Below are positions 52,792 to 62,108 of a stretch of DNA of 64,000 nt, piece by piece. The stretch is from JBPRGH01 sp051418055 (GTDB lineage: Bacteria; Bacteroidota; Bacteroidia; Cytophagales; Cyclobacteriaceae), in NCBI GenBank assembly GCA_051418055.1, contig JBPRGH010000072.1, positions 111,900 through 175,899 on the forward strand, read 5' to 3'. The notes under the pieces were generated by a model. The model saw nothing but the letters and a program-made list of their open reading frames with translations, was not told where the DNA came from and made no database searches. Both the position numbers and the translations under genes were made by a program. How positions within the stretch are numbered: the first letter of the stretch is position 1; each line of letters opens with the position of its first letter.

Positions 52792-53742
52792 CTAATAGCC
52801 AAATATTGAATTTAACAATGTGATTTCTTTGGGTAGATCTTTTAATTGAAATAATTCTTCCCTCTGATGTAACCACTTTTCTACCTGTTTATAAAATCCG
52901 GGTTTATAATTCTGATCCAAAGAATAGTCTTCATCAACTAAATCTACGGCAAACCCACCGCTTAATTGTTGGTGTAACACCTCCATTGGACTAAATAATA
53001 ATCTTCTTTTGTTCGTCATTATTTCAATATTCCATTTACCAGGAGCGCCCCAATCCGAATGGTAAGAAAAAGGGATTCCATTTTTTGTTTCTCCTATTCC
53101 TGTAAAAACTGATCCGGCTTTATGCCAACCAACAGCTTTTCCATACTGTTTACTCTCTAACCATGCAGGCTCTCCACCAAGATAGAAAGCAGTATCTATT
53201 ACATGACTGGAGTTTGCTATTCCCCAGAATCTTGTAGTTTCTTTACTATAGTTTTCCGGATCAATTCGAAAAACCGCTTCGGAAAAATTAAAATGAAAAG
53301 AAGAAACTGAACCATCCTTTAAGATCAACTCCTTAGCCTTCTCTACCGAAATATAGCTTCGCCTATTAAATGCTACATGAACGAATGCATTATTTTCAGC
53401 AGCCTTTTGTACTAATAACTTTGCCTCGTCCTCAGAATATGTCAATGGCTTTTCTACCAAAATATACTTACAACCAGAGTCTAAAAGTAGATGAGTTGCT
53501 TCTGCCAAAAAATCTATTGGTGTAGCTACTATTGCATATTTCGGTGGTTTTGGGTTATTCAACCAGTTTCTTATACCTCCAGAATATGCCTTAATATTAG
53601 GATATGATTCTTTTATTTTATTAACATTATTTTCTCCACGACCCACCACAATAGCCGTATGTCCTATTGCTTCTATTACTTTTACGTATTCAGATGCAAT
53701 TGTACCTGCACCTATAACCAAAATGTCTATGTTATTGGACAT
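52792..53742 (-). CDS. Gfo/Idh/MocA-family oxidoreductase
   Basis: A 316-residue NAD(P)-dependent enzyme with the Rossmann motif IGAGTIASEYVKVI (7-20), EKPLTYSEDEA (about 97-107) and the C-terminal alpha/beta domain. Such enzymes oxidise or reduce nucleotide-sugar or sugar carbons. It overlaps the next oxidoreductase gene upstream by 16 bases and ends 11 bases before the transferase start. The catalytic Lys in EKP is present. It is one of three related but distinct enzymes within 4 kb. Confidence 0.85.
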   Translation of the reverse strand: MSNNIDILVIGAGTIASEYVKVIEAIGHTAIVVGRGENNVNKIKESYPNIKAYSGGIRNWLNNPKPPKYAIVATPIDFLAEATHLLLDSGCKYILVEKPLTYSEDEAKLLVQKAAENNAFVHVAFNRRSYISVEKAKELILKDGSVSSFHFNFSEAVFRIDPENYSKETTRFWGIANSSHVIDTAFYLGGEPAWLESKQYGKAVGWHKAGSVFTGIGETKNGIPFSYHSDWGAPGKWNIEIMTNKRRLLFSPMEVLHQQLSGGFAVDLVDEDYSLDQNYKPGFYKQVEKWLHQREELFQLKDLPKEITLLNSIFGY

Positions 53743-54698
53743 ATATCACTTTTTTCAGAATTGTACATATTATAATGATCAAGCAAAGTTTCTAAAAATG
53801 GTAAATGTGCTTGTTTTGATTCATGATAGCTCGTTAATTCACAAGTACCCGATTCAAATAATTCTTTTGCTACCAAACGAGTCAATTGGCTCTGATATAA
53901 TGGAATAAATTCATGTTCTTTTAAACTTATAGTCTTATCTATTTCTTCATGCCACATTTTCTTCAAGCTCTCAGCTATAACAAATCGGGATGAAGGTGTA
54001 GAAATTCTTACTGATACATTGGTAGCATGCGATTCAAAGGAAGTTAATATAAGGTTATTGTGATTTATGGTGGATCCAGATAAACGGCCAGAAAAATCTA
54101 TAAATCCTGATCTTTTACTTTTGATAAAGCCTTCACTTAATAAATTCACCCAATTATTTACAGGCTCACCTGTAAGCCACTGGAATAAATCTATGAAATG
54201 AATTCCATTACAGCCTAAGCCCCAATTATTTCCAACCACCTCCATTTGAACAGACTCATTCTGTTTTAGGACAGATTTAACTTTTTTATAGGATGCAAAC
54301 ATCCTTCGAGGGCAATTGACATAACAACTAGTACCCGTTTCATCTAATCTCTTTTCTATTTCTTCATACTCGCTCAGGCGCTGAAACAAAAATTTTTCAA
54401 GTATTAGATATTTCACAGAAAATTTTTCTAGAAGATTTTGAACTATAGTAAATCTAATATTGGCATTAGTTGCCACTATAACTAAATCGAGATTTTGAAC
54501 TGTTAACTCGTCCAGTGTATTAAAATACTTTACTTCATGCTTATTTTGATTAATTTGTTTTAATCTTTCACTAGCTAGTTTTTTTTGATCATCCGAAGGA
54601 TCGACAACAAATAAATTAACTCTCGCCTCAAGTAATGCTAATGCCTGTAGGTGTCTTGTTCCTAATTGTCCGGCTCCTATTACTACAATATTTTTCAT
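53727..54698 (-). CDS. Gfo/Idh/MocA-family oxidoreductase
   Basis: A 323-residue enzyme starting MKNIVVIGAGQLGTRHLQAL. The ATG at 54698 is preferred to a TTG at 54710 since it puts the Rossmann motif at residues 5-12. EKFLFQRLSEY lies where EKP is usual, so Pro is replaced. NNWGLGCNGIHFIDLFQWL resembles the substrate-binding helix. It probably acts on a precursor or a CMP-activated sugar of the nonulosonic module. It is 98 bases downstream of the SDR gene and overlaps the next oxidoreductase gene by 16 bases. Confidence 0.83.
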   Translation of the reverse strand: MKNIVVIGAGQLGTRHLQALALLEARVNLFVVDPSDDQKKLASERLKQINQNKHEVKYFNTLDELTVQNLDLVIVATNANIRFTIVQNLLEKFSVKYLILEKFLFQRLSEYEEIEKRLDETGTSCYVNCPRRMFASYKKVKSVLKQNESVQMEVVGNNWGLGCNGIHFIDLFQWLTGEPVNNWVNLLSEGFIKSKRSGFIDFSGRLSGSTINHNNLILTSFESHATNVSVRISTPSSRFVIAESLKKMWHEEIDKTISLKEHEFIPLYQSQLTRLVAKELFESGTCELTSYHESKQAHLPFLETLLDHYNMYNSEKSDICPIT

Positions 54699-54796
54699 TT
54701 TTAAAATCAAAAGTTTATTTTACCTATTGACGACACATTTCAATATTAGGGAAATCAAGATTTAAAATTTATGGAATGGAATTATTTAGAAAAAAA

Positions 54797-55531
54797 CTAT
54801 ATAGCTGTCCAGCCTCCATCTACCACCAAATTGTGACCAGTTATATATTTTGCCTCTTCAGATAATAAAAAGGATACTGCAGGTGCGATATCTTCAGGAT
54901 TTCCCATTCTTCCCATTGGAACACGATTATTATAAGCCTTTACAAAACCTTCATGTTGATTATTAAAGATCCCACCAGGACTTATACAATTAACACGAAT
55001 ATTAAATTTTCCATATTTAGATGCGTAGTATCGAGAAACATTTATTACTCCTCCCTTGATTGCAGCATAAGCTGCAGGTGGCTCCATTGAAGTTCCTTCA
55101 TAAATTTTAAAATCATTTCCAACAATTCCATATATTGAAGCCATATTCACAATACTACCTTTACCATTCTGTTTCATTACATTAATTACTTCTCTACAAA
55201 AGTTAATATAACTATTTAGCTGCCACTCGATATTTGTACTTAATGAAGTAGAATCCATTTCTGCAAAGCTTTGACCCCAATCAGAAGTTCTTGGGTATGC
55301 ATTATTAACTAAACCATCTATTTTACCAAAATGAGTTACAACTTGATCAATAGCTTCTCTTATCTCATCAATGGATGTCACATCACAACTAAAAGTTCCG
55401 TTTTCTAAATTACTAACAACATCTTTATCAAGGTTAATAACAATTGCCTTTTTATTACCCAAATCTTCAACTATGGCCTTTCCTAAAAGACCACTACCTC
55501 CTGTTACTATTATTATTTTATTATTCAACAT
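54797..55531 (-). CDS. Short-chain dehydrogenase (PtmA-like)
   Basis: A 244-residue SDR with TGGSGLLGK (10-18), NNAYP (76-80), S132, Y155 and K159 (S-x22-Y-x3-K, a longer spacing than usual owing to the loop KIYEGTSMEPP). The long loop and the context, next to a CMP-sugar synthetase and CBS-nucleotidyltransferase, are like PtmA of legionaminic acid loci. It may reduce or oxidise the nine-carbon sugar or a precursor; substrate unknown. It overlaps the oxidoreductase gene upstream by 11 bases. Confidence 0.85.
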   Translation of the reverse strand: MLNNKIIIVTGGSGLLGKAIVEDLGNKKAIVINLDKDVVSNLENGTFSCDVTSIDEIREAIDQVVTHFGKIDGLVNNAYPRTSDWGQSFAEMDSTSLSTNIEWQLNSYINFCREVINVMKQNGKGSIVNMASIYGIVGNDFKIYEGTSMEPPAAYAAIKGGVINVSRYYASKYGKFNIRVNCISPGGIFNNQHEGFVKAYNNRVPMGRMGNPEDIAPAVSFLLSEEAKYITGHNLVVDGGWTAI

Positions 55532-56444
55532 ATTTTTCGTCTAAACATAATTCTAGGGTTTTTACTGAATTAAATATATCATTCATAAATGATTTACCAT
55601 CCTTTAATGTTTTAATGAAATAATCTAATTGAGAATCATATGTTTGTATCATTTGTTCAGTACTGTAAAAAATGACTTCACCTTTACCATTAATAATTTT
55701 ATTATCTAAAAGATCAGCATTCCAAACATCATCTTCAAAAATAATTTCAATAGTACGTTTTGGAAATTTCCTATAATAATTTAGTATTATAGAAGCATTA
55801 AAATTTTTATATTTCATCCAATAATGAGCACAATCATATGAATCAATATTTAAATCTGATACTTTAGAGAAAAAGGGAGATGATTTTTCAGGTAATCCAA
55901 ATATATAAATGAGATAATCCAATTCATGTATAAGGTCGAGGTGGACTCCACCTCCCAAATCTTTTTTTGCACTATAAATTTTTGTATAGTCTCTACCTAT
56001 TCTCCAGTCAGGTAAGTAAGACCCACAATAAGCTTGAATTTCATGAACTTTTTTTTCCTTAATATTATTTTTCAACCATAATATTAATGGGTGAAACCTT
56101 AGATTAAAAGCGGTGTAGGTGCGGATATTTTTCTTCCTTATTTCATGCAATAACGGTTCAACCCCAGCAATCGACATGAATGGTGGCTTCTCTATAAATA
56201 ATGGTACACCAAATTGAAGACTTTGTTTTACTGTTAAATAATGTTCACTAGTTGGATTACAAATCATTATAAAAGAAAGGTCCTCAGGAACATCTTCCCA
56301 ACTAAAAACATCTGTTACCCCTTCAATACATCTTTCTGACTTACCAGATCTTAATGCAAATAAATTAAAGTCCAGTGATAAATTATAAAAAGCGTTTATA
56401 TGCTTTTGAGCAATTGATCCTAATCCAATTATCAGTACCTTCAT
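55521..56444 (-). CDS. Gfo/Idh/MocA-family oxidoreductase
   Basis: A 307-residue enzyme with GLGSIAQKHINAF (7-19), EKPPFM for the catalytic lysine and LGGGVHLDLIHELDYLIYIFG in the C-terminal domain. It is about the usual length for this family. It overlaps the CMP-sugar synthetase gene by 4 bases and the SDR gene by 11, so it belongs to the nonulosonic acid unit. Such an enzyme is often present beside CMP-NulO synthetases in Bacteroidota (from memory); its reaction is not established. Confidence 0.85.
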   Translation of the reverse strand: MKVLIIGLGSIAQKHINAFYNLSLDFNLFALRSGKSERCIEGVTDVFSWEDVPEDLSFIMICNPTSEHYLTVKQSLQFGVPLFIEKPPFMSIAGVEPLLHEIRKKNIRTYTAFNLRFHPLILWLKNNIKEKKVHEIQAYCGSYLPDWRIGRDYTKIYSAKKDLGGGVHLDLIHELDYLIYIFGLPEKSSPFFSKVSDLNIDSYDCAHYWMKYKNFNASIILNYYRKFPKRTIEIIFEDDVWNADLLDNKIINGKGEVIFYSTEQMIQTYDSQLDYFIKTLKDGKSFMNDIFNSVKTLELCLDEKYVE

Positions 56445-57157
56445 ATTTTAAAATCAAGTAAATTTTCACGAATCATAATCTCCATAATTATAAAATCATG
56501 TGGTTCATCAAGATCAAAACATATATGAGGTACTACATATGCCATTGATTTATCGGTAATACTAATTGGATGATTTTCATCAAAGAATATTCGTCTAAAA
56601 ATATAAAATGAAGCATTCATATCATATACCACTGGGGCTTGCTGACGGGATTTAAATTGATTGCCTCCATTCACTAAGTTTACATAACAAGAATCTTTTT
56701 TTTCGACCATATTAAAATATGGATTTCTTGATGCTGGACTGACTGAAAAAATATTCTTCGCTTCATGATTTTCTCTCAGAGATTGAAATGCTTCTTCAAT
56801 ATCCTCAACAGTCCTAAAGGGTGAGGTAACATCCATATCTATGATAAAATCATAGCGACAATCATTTTTCTTTTCTTGATATACTAGTAAATCATTTATA
56901 GCATCTATTTTTCCAGCAGTATCAGAAGCTAGAAATGTTGGCCTTGTATAGTCAGTATTCAGGCCATGAGAGGCAGCTACTTCCTTTATTGTATCATTAT
57001 CTGTACTCAATGCGAAATCTGCATTATATTTTTTTGCAAATTCTAACCCAACCCGAATACTATAAGCAATTAAAGGAATACCATTTAATGGTTTTATGTT
57101 TTTACCTGGAATTCCTTTAGACCCTCCTCTCGCACATATAGTAATTAATATCTTCAT
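56441..57157 (-). CDS. neuA: CMP-nonulosonic acid synthetase (acylneuraminate cytidylyltransferase)
   Basis: A 238-residue enzyme with the CTP-binding P-loop ICARGGSKGIPGKN (7-20), ALSTDND and the downstream DVTSPFRTVEDIEEAF. It activates sialic or legionaminic-like acid as the CMP sugar. Length is that of the single-domain LegF/NeuA form. The start overlaps the CBS-nucleotidyltransferase stop by 1 base (ATGA-type), and the stop overlaps the oxidoreductase by 4. The precise sugar (Neu5Ac, Leg or other) cannot be read. Confidence 0.92.
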   Translation of the reverse strand: MKILITICARGGSKGIPGKNIKPLNGIPLIAYSIRVGLEFAKKYNADFALSTDNDTIKEVAASHGLNTDYTRPTFLASDTAGKIDAINDLLVYQEKKNDCRYDFIIDMDVTSPFRTVEDIEEAFQSLRENHEAKNIFSVSPASRNPYFNMVEKKDSCYVNLVNGGNQFKSRQQAPVVYDMNASFYIFRRIFFDENHPISITDKSMAYVVPHICFDLDEPHDFIIMEIMIRENLLDFKI

Positions 57158-58206
57158 TAGAAATTTAAATGCTTTATATCTTCCTGTGCTTTTTTATAAT
57201 CTTTTGGTTTACCTATATCTAACCAATATTGACGTAACGGATAAGAAATAATTTTCTTACCCTCCTCTAAAAACTTTTGCATAAGATCTGTGCTATTATA
57301 AAAGCTTTCATTGGGAATTTGCTTCAAGAGCTCTGACCTAATTAAATAAATTCCTCCATTTGAATAATAAGTGTAGGTTGGTTTTTCTGTAAAAGACAAA
57401 ATATTATCCCCAGAAGTCTCTAATACAGCATAAGGAATATCCACGTCATAGGGTATGGTGACTACTGCCATATCAGCTTCTTTTTTAAGGAAATCAAGAA
57501 AAAAATCTTCATAATCAATAGTAGTCAACAAGTCTGAATTTGTTATTAAAACATAATCATGTTGAAATGCTTGTATTTTGCTAACTGCACCTATTGTCCC
57601 TAATGGCTTATTTTCGTAAATGTATTTAATAGAAATTCCTCTTTCTTTTCCATCTCCCAAATGTTCTTGTATTTGATGGCCAAGATAATTTAACGATATC
57701 CAAAAATCGTCTACACCATATTTTTTCAAATGATCTATCCCATAATCGATTATAGGTTTTTCCCCTATTTGCAATAGAGGTTTTGGAGTATTCTCTGTTA
57801 AAGGTCTTAATCGAGTTCCTTTTCCCCCAGCCATTATTATAGCATCAACAGGTAGGTAAGATTTTAAGAAGCGAAAGTTTATTAAATTAATAATTTCATG
57901 GCCTTCATTTAGTACTGGAATTATTTTAAAATTATTTTCTCTTAGTGATATAACTTCATCTATGCAGTAAGATTTTTTTAAGATGTATTTTGGATTAGGC
58001 TGAATAAATTCTTCTACTTTATCATCTGTAGTCAGTCCTTTAAGTAAGCCTCTTCTTACATCACCGTCAGTCAACGAACCTATAAGCTTATTACGTTCAT
58101 CCACAACGAATAAAATAGCATCCTTTGCAAGTTTATTTAATTGTTCCAAAGCTTTATGAATCAATTTATCTCTCTCGATAAGGTGATCACTAAAATTAGT
58201 TTCCAT
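57157..58206 (-). CDS. CBS-domain sugar nucleotidyltransferase (PtmE-like)
   Basis: A 349-residue protein with two CBS-like repeats in residues 1-115 (GSLTDGDVRRGLL and a second IIPVLNEGHEI) and a nucleotidyltransferase domain beginning AIIMAGGKGTRLRPLTENTPKPLL (123-145). This domain order is that of PtmE of legionaminic acid loci, which makes GDP-glucosamine, so the pathway may start from a GDP sugar. It overlaps the NeuC gene by 11 bases. Confidence 0.9.
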   Translation of the reverse strand: METNFSDHLIERDKLIHKALEQLNKLAKDAILFVVDERNKLIGSLTDGDVRRGLLKGLTTDDKVEEFIQPNPKYILKKSYCIDEVISLRENNFKIIPVLNEGHEIINLINFRFLKSYLPVDAIIMAGGKGTRLRPLTENTPKPLLQIGEKPIIDYGIDHLKKYGVDDFWISLNYLGHQIQEHLGDGKERGISIKYIYENKPLGTIGAVSKIQAFQHDYVLITNSDLLTTIDYEDFFLDFLKKEADMAVVTIPYDVDIPYAVLETSGDNILSFTEKPTYTYYSNGGIYLIRSELLKQIPNESFYNSTDLMQKFLEEGKKIISYPLRQYWLDIGKPKDYKKAQEDIKHLNF

Positions 58207-59326
58207 TAATCTGCTTATGATGTTTTAGTGTGTTAACTATCTCTTGAGCTGTATTTTTACCCTGATATATATTTTCACCTGAATAATCTTCAGTTTCTGC
58301 TAATTTATTAGCGGTTGATATAATTTGATTGCTTTTAAAAGGGATATCTATAATATTATCACTTTGTAATCGTCCTTTTTGCCTATCTCCAACATTTATT
58401 ACGTATTTTCCAAATGATGCTGCTTCTACTATCCCACTAGAGGTATTACCAATAAGAAATCTGGCGTTTTTCAACGCAGAAAAATAATTAATCCTCCCAA
58501 AATTTTCTACTAGTGTAAATCTTTCAGGTAATTCATTTTTCAGTTCTTTATTAGCTTCCCTGTATATTGATCCTGCAGCATCAGCATTAGGTAAAGTAAT
58601 AACTATATGATATTTAGAACTTACAGTTTTTAAAGATTCTTTCATTTCCTTGGCAAATCCGATATTCTTATTATAACCTACAGTTTCGGGATGAAAAGTC
58701 ACTAGTATAAATTCTTCATCAGGAATATTAAATTTTTTTCTTACCTCTTGCCATTCTGGTAGTTGAATCGTATCTATATCATCTAAACTTAATGCTCCTA
58801 CATTATAAATATAATTAGTACTATTTATTAAATTTTCGACACGTTTTTTAAAATAATCAGTCGCCACAAAATGAATTTTTGATGCTAACGTTATTTGATG
58901 TCGATAAATATTATCTAAGGCTCCTAAAGTAGTTTCGCCGCCATGAATATGTACTATTGTTACTTCGAATGGTATAGAGGCTTGTACAGCGGCGGACATT
59001 TCATATCTATCACCTAGCGCAATCACGAAATCAAATGACACAGTAGACCAGAATTTACTAAATTCTTGAATAATACTTCCATATCCCTCTGATATGCTTT
59101 TAGGATCATCATGCTCAGGCATTCCATAAACATAATGTAATTCGCCAAAGTCATTCTGCCTGATTTCATTTGCTGTATCTCCATGCTTTGACAACAAGTG
59201 CATGCCAAAAACAATAATATGCAAATCAACTTCTACATCATACTGTAACGCTCTAAATAATGGAGTATAAACCCCGTAATCTGCTCTTGAACTAGTGAGA
59301 ATACCTATCTTTAATTTCTTTTTCAC
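58196..59326 (-). CDS. neuC: Hydrolysing nucleotide-sugar 2-epimerase (NeuC/LegG-like)
   Basis: A 376-residue GT-B-like epimerase: TSSRADYGVYTPL (11-23), VIALGDRYEM, VHIHGGETTLGALDNIYRH and GNTSSGIVEAASFGKYVINVGDRQKGR. It releases a 2-epimerised amino sugar and the nucleotide from the sugar nucleotide, giving the NeuB substrate. Length and motifs are canonical. It starts 2 bases after the NeuB gene stop and overlaps the next gene. Whether the substrate is UDP-GlcNAc or a 4-amino-6-deoxy derivative is not visible. Confidence 0.94.
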   Translation of the reverse strand: MKKKLKIGILTSSRADYGVYTPLFRALQYDVEVDLHIIVFGMHLLSKHGDTANEIRQNDFGELHYVYGMPEHDDPKSISEGYGSIIQEFSKFWSTVSFDFVIALGDRYEMSAAVQASIPFEVTIVHIHGGETTLGALDNIYRHQITLASKIHFVATDYFKKRVENLINSTNYIYNVGALSLDDIDTIQLPEWQEVRKKFNIPDEEFILVTFHPETVGYNKNIGFAKEMKESLKTVSSKYHIVITLPNADAAGSIYREANKELKNELPERFTLVENFGRINYFSALKNARFLIGNTSSGIVEAASFGKYVINVGDRQKGRLQSDNIIDIPFKSNQIISTANKLAETEDYSGENIYQGKNTAQEIVNTLKHHKQINGN

Positions 59327-59328
59327 AA

Positions 59329-60375
59329 TTATTTTATATCCTCTTGTGTAATCTGATAATACTTCGGGCGAGTAAATAATAACCTTTTGCCTATTATCTC
59401 ATTCCAGCGCATTGGAGATATTCCGTTTCCTGGTCTTAAAGCAATAAGATGTTTATCCTCTAATATTTCTCCTGCCTTTAATTCTTCAACCAAATGAATG
59501 CTTTTTCTGGCAATTGGAATATTTTTTTCCTCACTTGTTGAAGGTACTTTTTTACCACTTCCACTAAGAGCCATTTCAACGTTTCGAATAGCCTTCACCA
59601 TTTCCTTTAGCTCTTTAGGCTCTAGTGAACTCTTATGATCCGGCCCTGGAAGATTACGATCAAGAGTAAAATGTTTTTCAATTACACAAGCACCCAGAGC
59701 CACGGCAGCCACAGGTACCTCAATTCCAATAGTATGATCAGAATACCCAATTTTTATATCTAGTTGGTCTCTTATAGTGGTCATGGCTTTTAAATTAACG
59801 TCCTTCATAGGGGTGGGATATTCTGTATTGCAATGAAGTACAGTTATATAATTTTTTTCTAAAGTAAAAGAGGTTAAAACATCAAGAGCCTGTTTTATTT
59901 CCTGCAAGGTAGCCATTCCTGTAGATAAAACTACAGGTTTTTTTAACTGGCTTATTTTCTTTAAATAAGGATAGTTAGTGATTTCTCCACTTGGCACTTT
60001 AAAAAAATCAACTAAATCATTTATAAAATCTATACTTGGAAGATCAAAAGCCGTACTTAGAAATTTTATTCCTTTATTTTTACAATAATTGTTCAGCTCT
60101 TCAAACTGTGCATAAGTAAGTTCAAGTTTTTTCGCCATTTCTAACTGGCTTTCATTTTTGTCAGTTAGAGCTTTCTGATAAACTGCTTTAGCAGCATTTG
60201 CAGAAATATTCAGCTCAGATTTGAATGTTTGGAATTTGACATAATCAGCTCCAGCTTCTACCGCAACATCTATTAGATCTTTAGCTTTTTGCAAATCACC
60301 ATTGTGATTTATACCTGCTTCTGCAATAATCAGCGTCTCGTTACTACTCATAAATGGATTCCAGTATTCGTTCAT
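59329..60375 (-). CDS. neuB: Nonulosonic acid synthase (NeuB/LegI-like)
   Basis: A 348-residue TIM-barrel enzyme with C-terminal antifreeze-like SAF domain (about 285-348). IIAEAGINHNGD (16-27), KFQTFKSE (47-54), VPSGEITN (127-134) and STGMAT (151-156) are conserved. It condenses a mannosamine-type sugar with phosphoenolpyruvate to a nine-carbon acid. The start may also be the ATG at 60351, which gives MSSNETLIIAEAG. It is 34 bases from the SDR gene upstream and 2 from the NeuC gene. Confidence 0.95.
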   Translation of the reverse strand: MNEYWNPFMSSNETLIIAEAGINHNGDLQKAKDLIDVAVEAGADYVKFQTFKSELNISANAAKAVYQKALTDKNESQLEMAKKLELTYAQFEELNNYCKNKGIKFLSTAFDLPSIDFINDLVDFFKVPSGEITNYPYLKKISQLKKPVVLSTGMATLQEIKQALDVLTSFTLEKNYITVLHCNTEYPTPMKDVNLKAMTTIRDQLDIKIGYSDHTIGIEVPVAAVALGACVIEKHFTLDRNLPGPDHKSSLEPKELKEMVKAIRNVEMALSGSGKKVPSTSEEKNIPIARKSIHLVEELKAGEILEDKHLIALRPGNGISPMRWNEIIGKRLLFTRPKYYQITQEDIK

Positions 60376-60409
60376 TAAATTTGTAAAAGATAAAAATTAA
60401 TAAGATTAT

Positions 60410-61093
60410 CTAAACCAATCCACCATTTAGATCTACTGAAGATCCATTTATGTAGCTATTTTCAAGTAATAATTTAACTGTCATAAATATATCTTGGGAT
60501 TCACATAAAGTACCTGAAGGTATATTAGAAATAATTTGAGTTTTGAATTTTTCTGGCACTTCCTTTATCATTCCTAAATTGGAATACCCCAAATTAATAT
60601 TATTAATTGTAATATTTTTAGCAGCATTTTCAGCAGCAACTGATTTAGAAAGTCCCCATAAAGCAGCCTTTGATGCTGCATAAGCACTAACACCTGGAGT
60701 AGGTTTTTGAGCAACCACAGAAGAAAAATTAATTATTCTCCCAAAATTTTGCTCTCTCATTACAGGTAATAAACATCTGATCATATTGTAGGAACCAAAA
60801 AGATTTGAATCAAATACATTCTTCCACTGATCAGGATCGCTTTTGTGTAAAAAAGAATTATAATTTACACCTGCACAATTGATCAGGGACAATTTTTTTA
60901 AATCTGACTCAACTGAATTAAAAAAATTTTCAATATCTATATAATTACGAACATCCAACTGATAATAATGATCAGAAAAGCCTGCTGGTTTAGTTTTATT
61001 ATAAAAACCTATAACATCAGTATTTCCTTCACTTATAAATTCTTCCAACAAAAATCTTCCTATACCACGGGAAGCACCTGTAATAATTATCAT
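60410..61093 (-). CDS. FabG-like short-chain dehydrogenase within the nonulosonic acid module
   Basis: A 227-residue classical SDR: GASRGIGR (6-13), catalytic S125, Y138 and K142 (SSVVAQKPTPGVSAYAASK) and C-terminal INGSSVDLNGGLV. It is close to 3-oxoacyl-ACP reductases in plan, slightly shorter than FabG. It lies directly after a canonical FabH-like gene (22 bases), so together they may make a 3-hydroxyacyl group for the sugar (inference). A sugar dehydrogenase is the alternative. Confidence 0.85.
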   Translation of the reverse strand: MIIITGASRGIGRFLLEEFISEGNTDVIGFYNKTKPAGFSDHYYQLDVRNYIDIENFFNSVESDLKKLSLINCAGVNYNSFLHKSDPDQWKNVFDSNLFGSYNMIRCLLPVMREQNFGRIINFSSVVAQKPTPGVSAYAASKAALWGLSKSVAAENAAKNITINNINLGYSNLGMIKEVPEKFKTQIISNIPSGTLCESQDIFMTVKLLLENSYINGSSVDLNGGLV

Positions 61094-61115
61094 AATTTAT
61101 TAAATTTTAAATAAT

Positions 61116-62108
61116 TTAACTCCATTGAAGAATTGAAGCACCATAAGTCCATCCGGATCCAACTGCAGCAAAAAGAATATTATCACCTTTTTTAATTTTC
61201 CCTTCATTATTAATTTCATCCAGTAGAATAGGAATGGTGCCTGCACTAGTATTTGCATATTTATCCATATTAGTCATTACCTTTTCCCATGGTAAATTAA
61301 TTAATTCTGCAGTTTTTTCTAAAATTCTAATTGATGGTTGATGAGGGATCATCATTTTTATCTCCTCAATAGAAAGTTGTGCATCTTTTAGAACTTCATT
61401 AATTGCTATAGGAAGTACTTTAGTAGCTGTATTATAAACTTCTCGGCCGTTCATTTGAAAATAATGTAGACCTTTTTCAACAGTATCTCTACTACTAGGC
61501 ATTTCAGCTCCTCCGGCGGGAATTGTATAATTCCATTTTCCTCGGCCGTCAGTATATAAACGAAAAGCCAAGAAACCTTCACCTAAATCATTATTAGATA
61601 TAATTGCTGCCCCTGCTCCATCTCCAAAAAAAACAGCATCACGCCTTGTCCAATCAGTAATTCTTGAGAAAGTATCAGCACCAATTACTAGTACATTATC
61701 ATAAACACCAGATGTTACATATTGAGATGCTACTGACATTGCAAACAAAAATCCACTACATACTGCAGCAATATCAAAAGCAACCGAATTATAAGCTTCA
61801 ATTTTATCCTGAACTATTGCAGCTGTTGAAGGCGCTAATCTATCTGGTGTAGCAGTAGCCACAATAATTAAATCAATTTCATTTTTATTAATACCAGAAT
61901 TCTGTAGTGCATTTAAAGCAGCCTTAGCAGCCAAATCACTTGTCGTTTCATTATCTGCCGCAATTCTTCGTTCGCGTATTCCTAAATTCTTTTGAATCCA
62001 TTCATCATTTGTATTAATAACAGATTCTAAGTACTTATTCGTATATATCTTTTCTGGTACATATGACCCTGTAGATAATATTTTAACATTTCTTAAGAAT
62101 TGTTTCAT
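61116..62108 (-). CDS. fabH: Ketoacyl-ACP synthase III (FabH-like), canonical triad
   Basis: A 330-residue KAS III enzyme. The triad is C117 in IAAVCSGF, H256 in IPHQPS and N286 in YANTSAGT. The length and the TGSYVPEK start match FabH. It condenses an acyl-CoA starter with malonyl-ACP. Because it sits between an acyltransferase gene (4-base overlap) and a FabG-like SDR gene inside a glycan locus, it is likely a paralog dedicated to making an acyl decoration, not the housekeeping FabH. No acyl carrier protein gene is seen nearby. Confidence 0.92.
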   Translation of the reverse strand: MKQFLRNVKILSTGSYVPEKIYTNKYLESVINTNDEWIQKNLGIRERRIAADNETTSDLAAKAALNALQNSGINKNEIDLIIVATATPDRLAPSTAAIVQDKIEAYNSVAFDIAAVCSGFLFAMSVASQYVTSGVYDNVLVIGADTFSRITDWTRRDAVFFGDGAGAAIISNNDLGEGFLAFRLYTDGRGKWNYTIPAGGAEMPSSRDTVEKGLHYFQMNGREVYNTATKVLPIAINEVLKDAQLSIEEIKMMIPHQPSIRILEKTAELINLPWEKVMTNMDKYANTSAGTIPILLDEINNEGKIKKGDNILFAAVGSGWTYGASILQWS

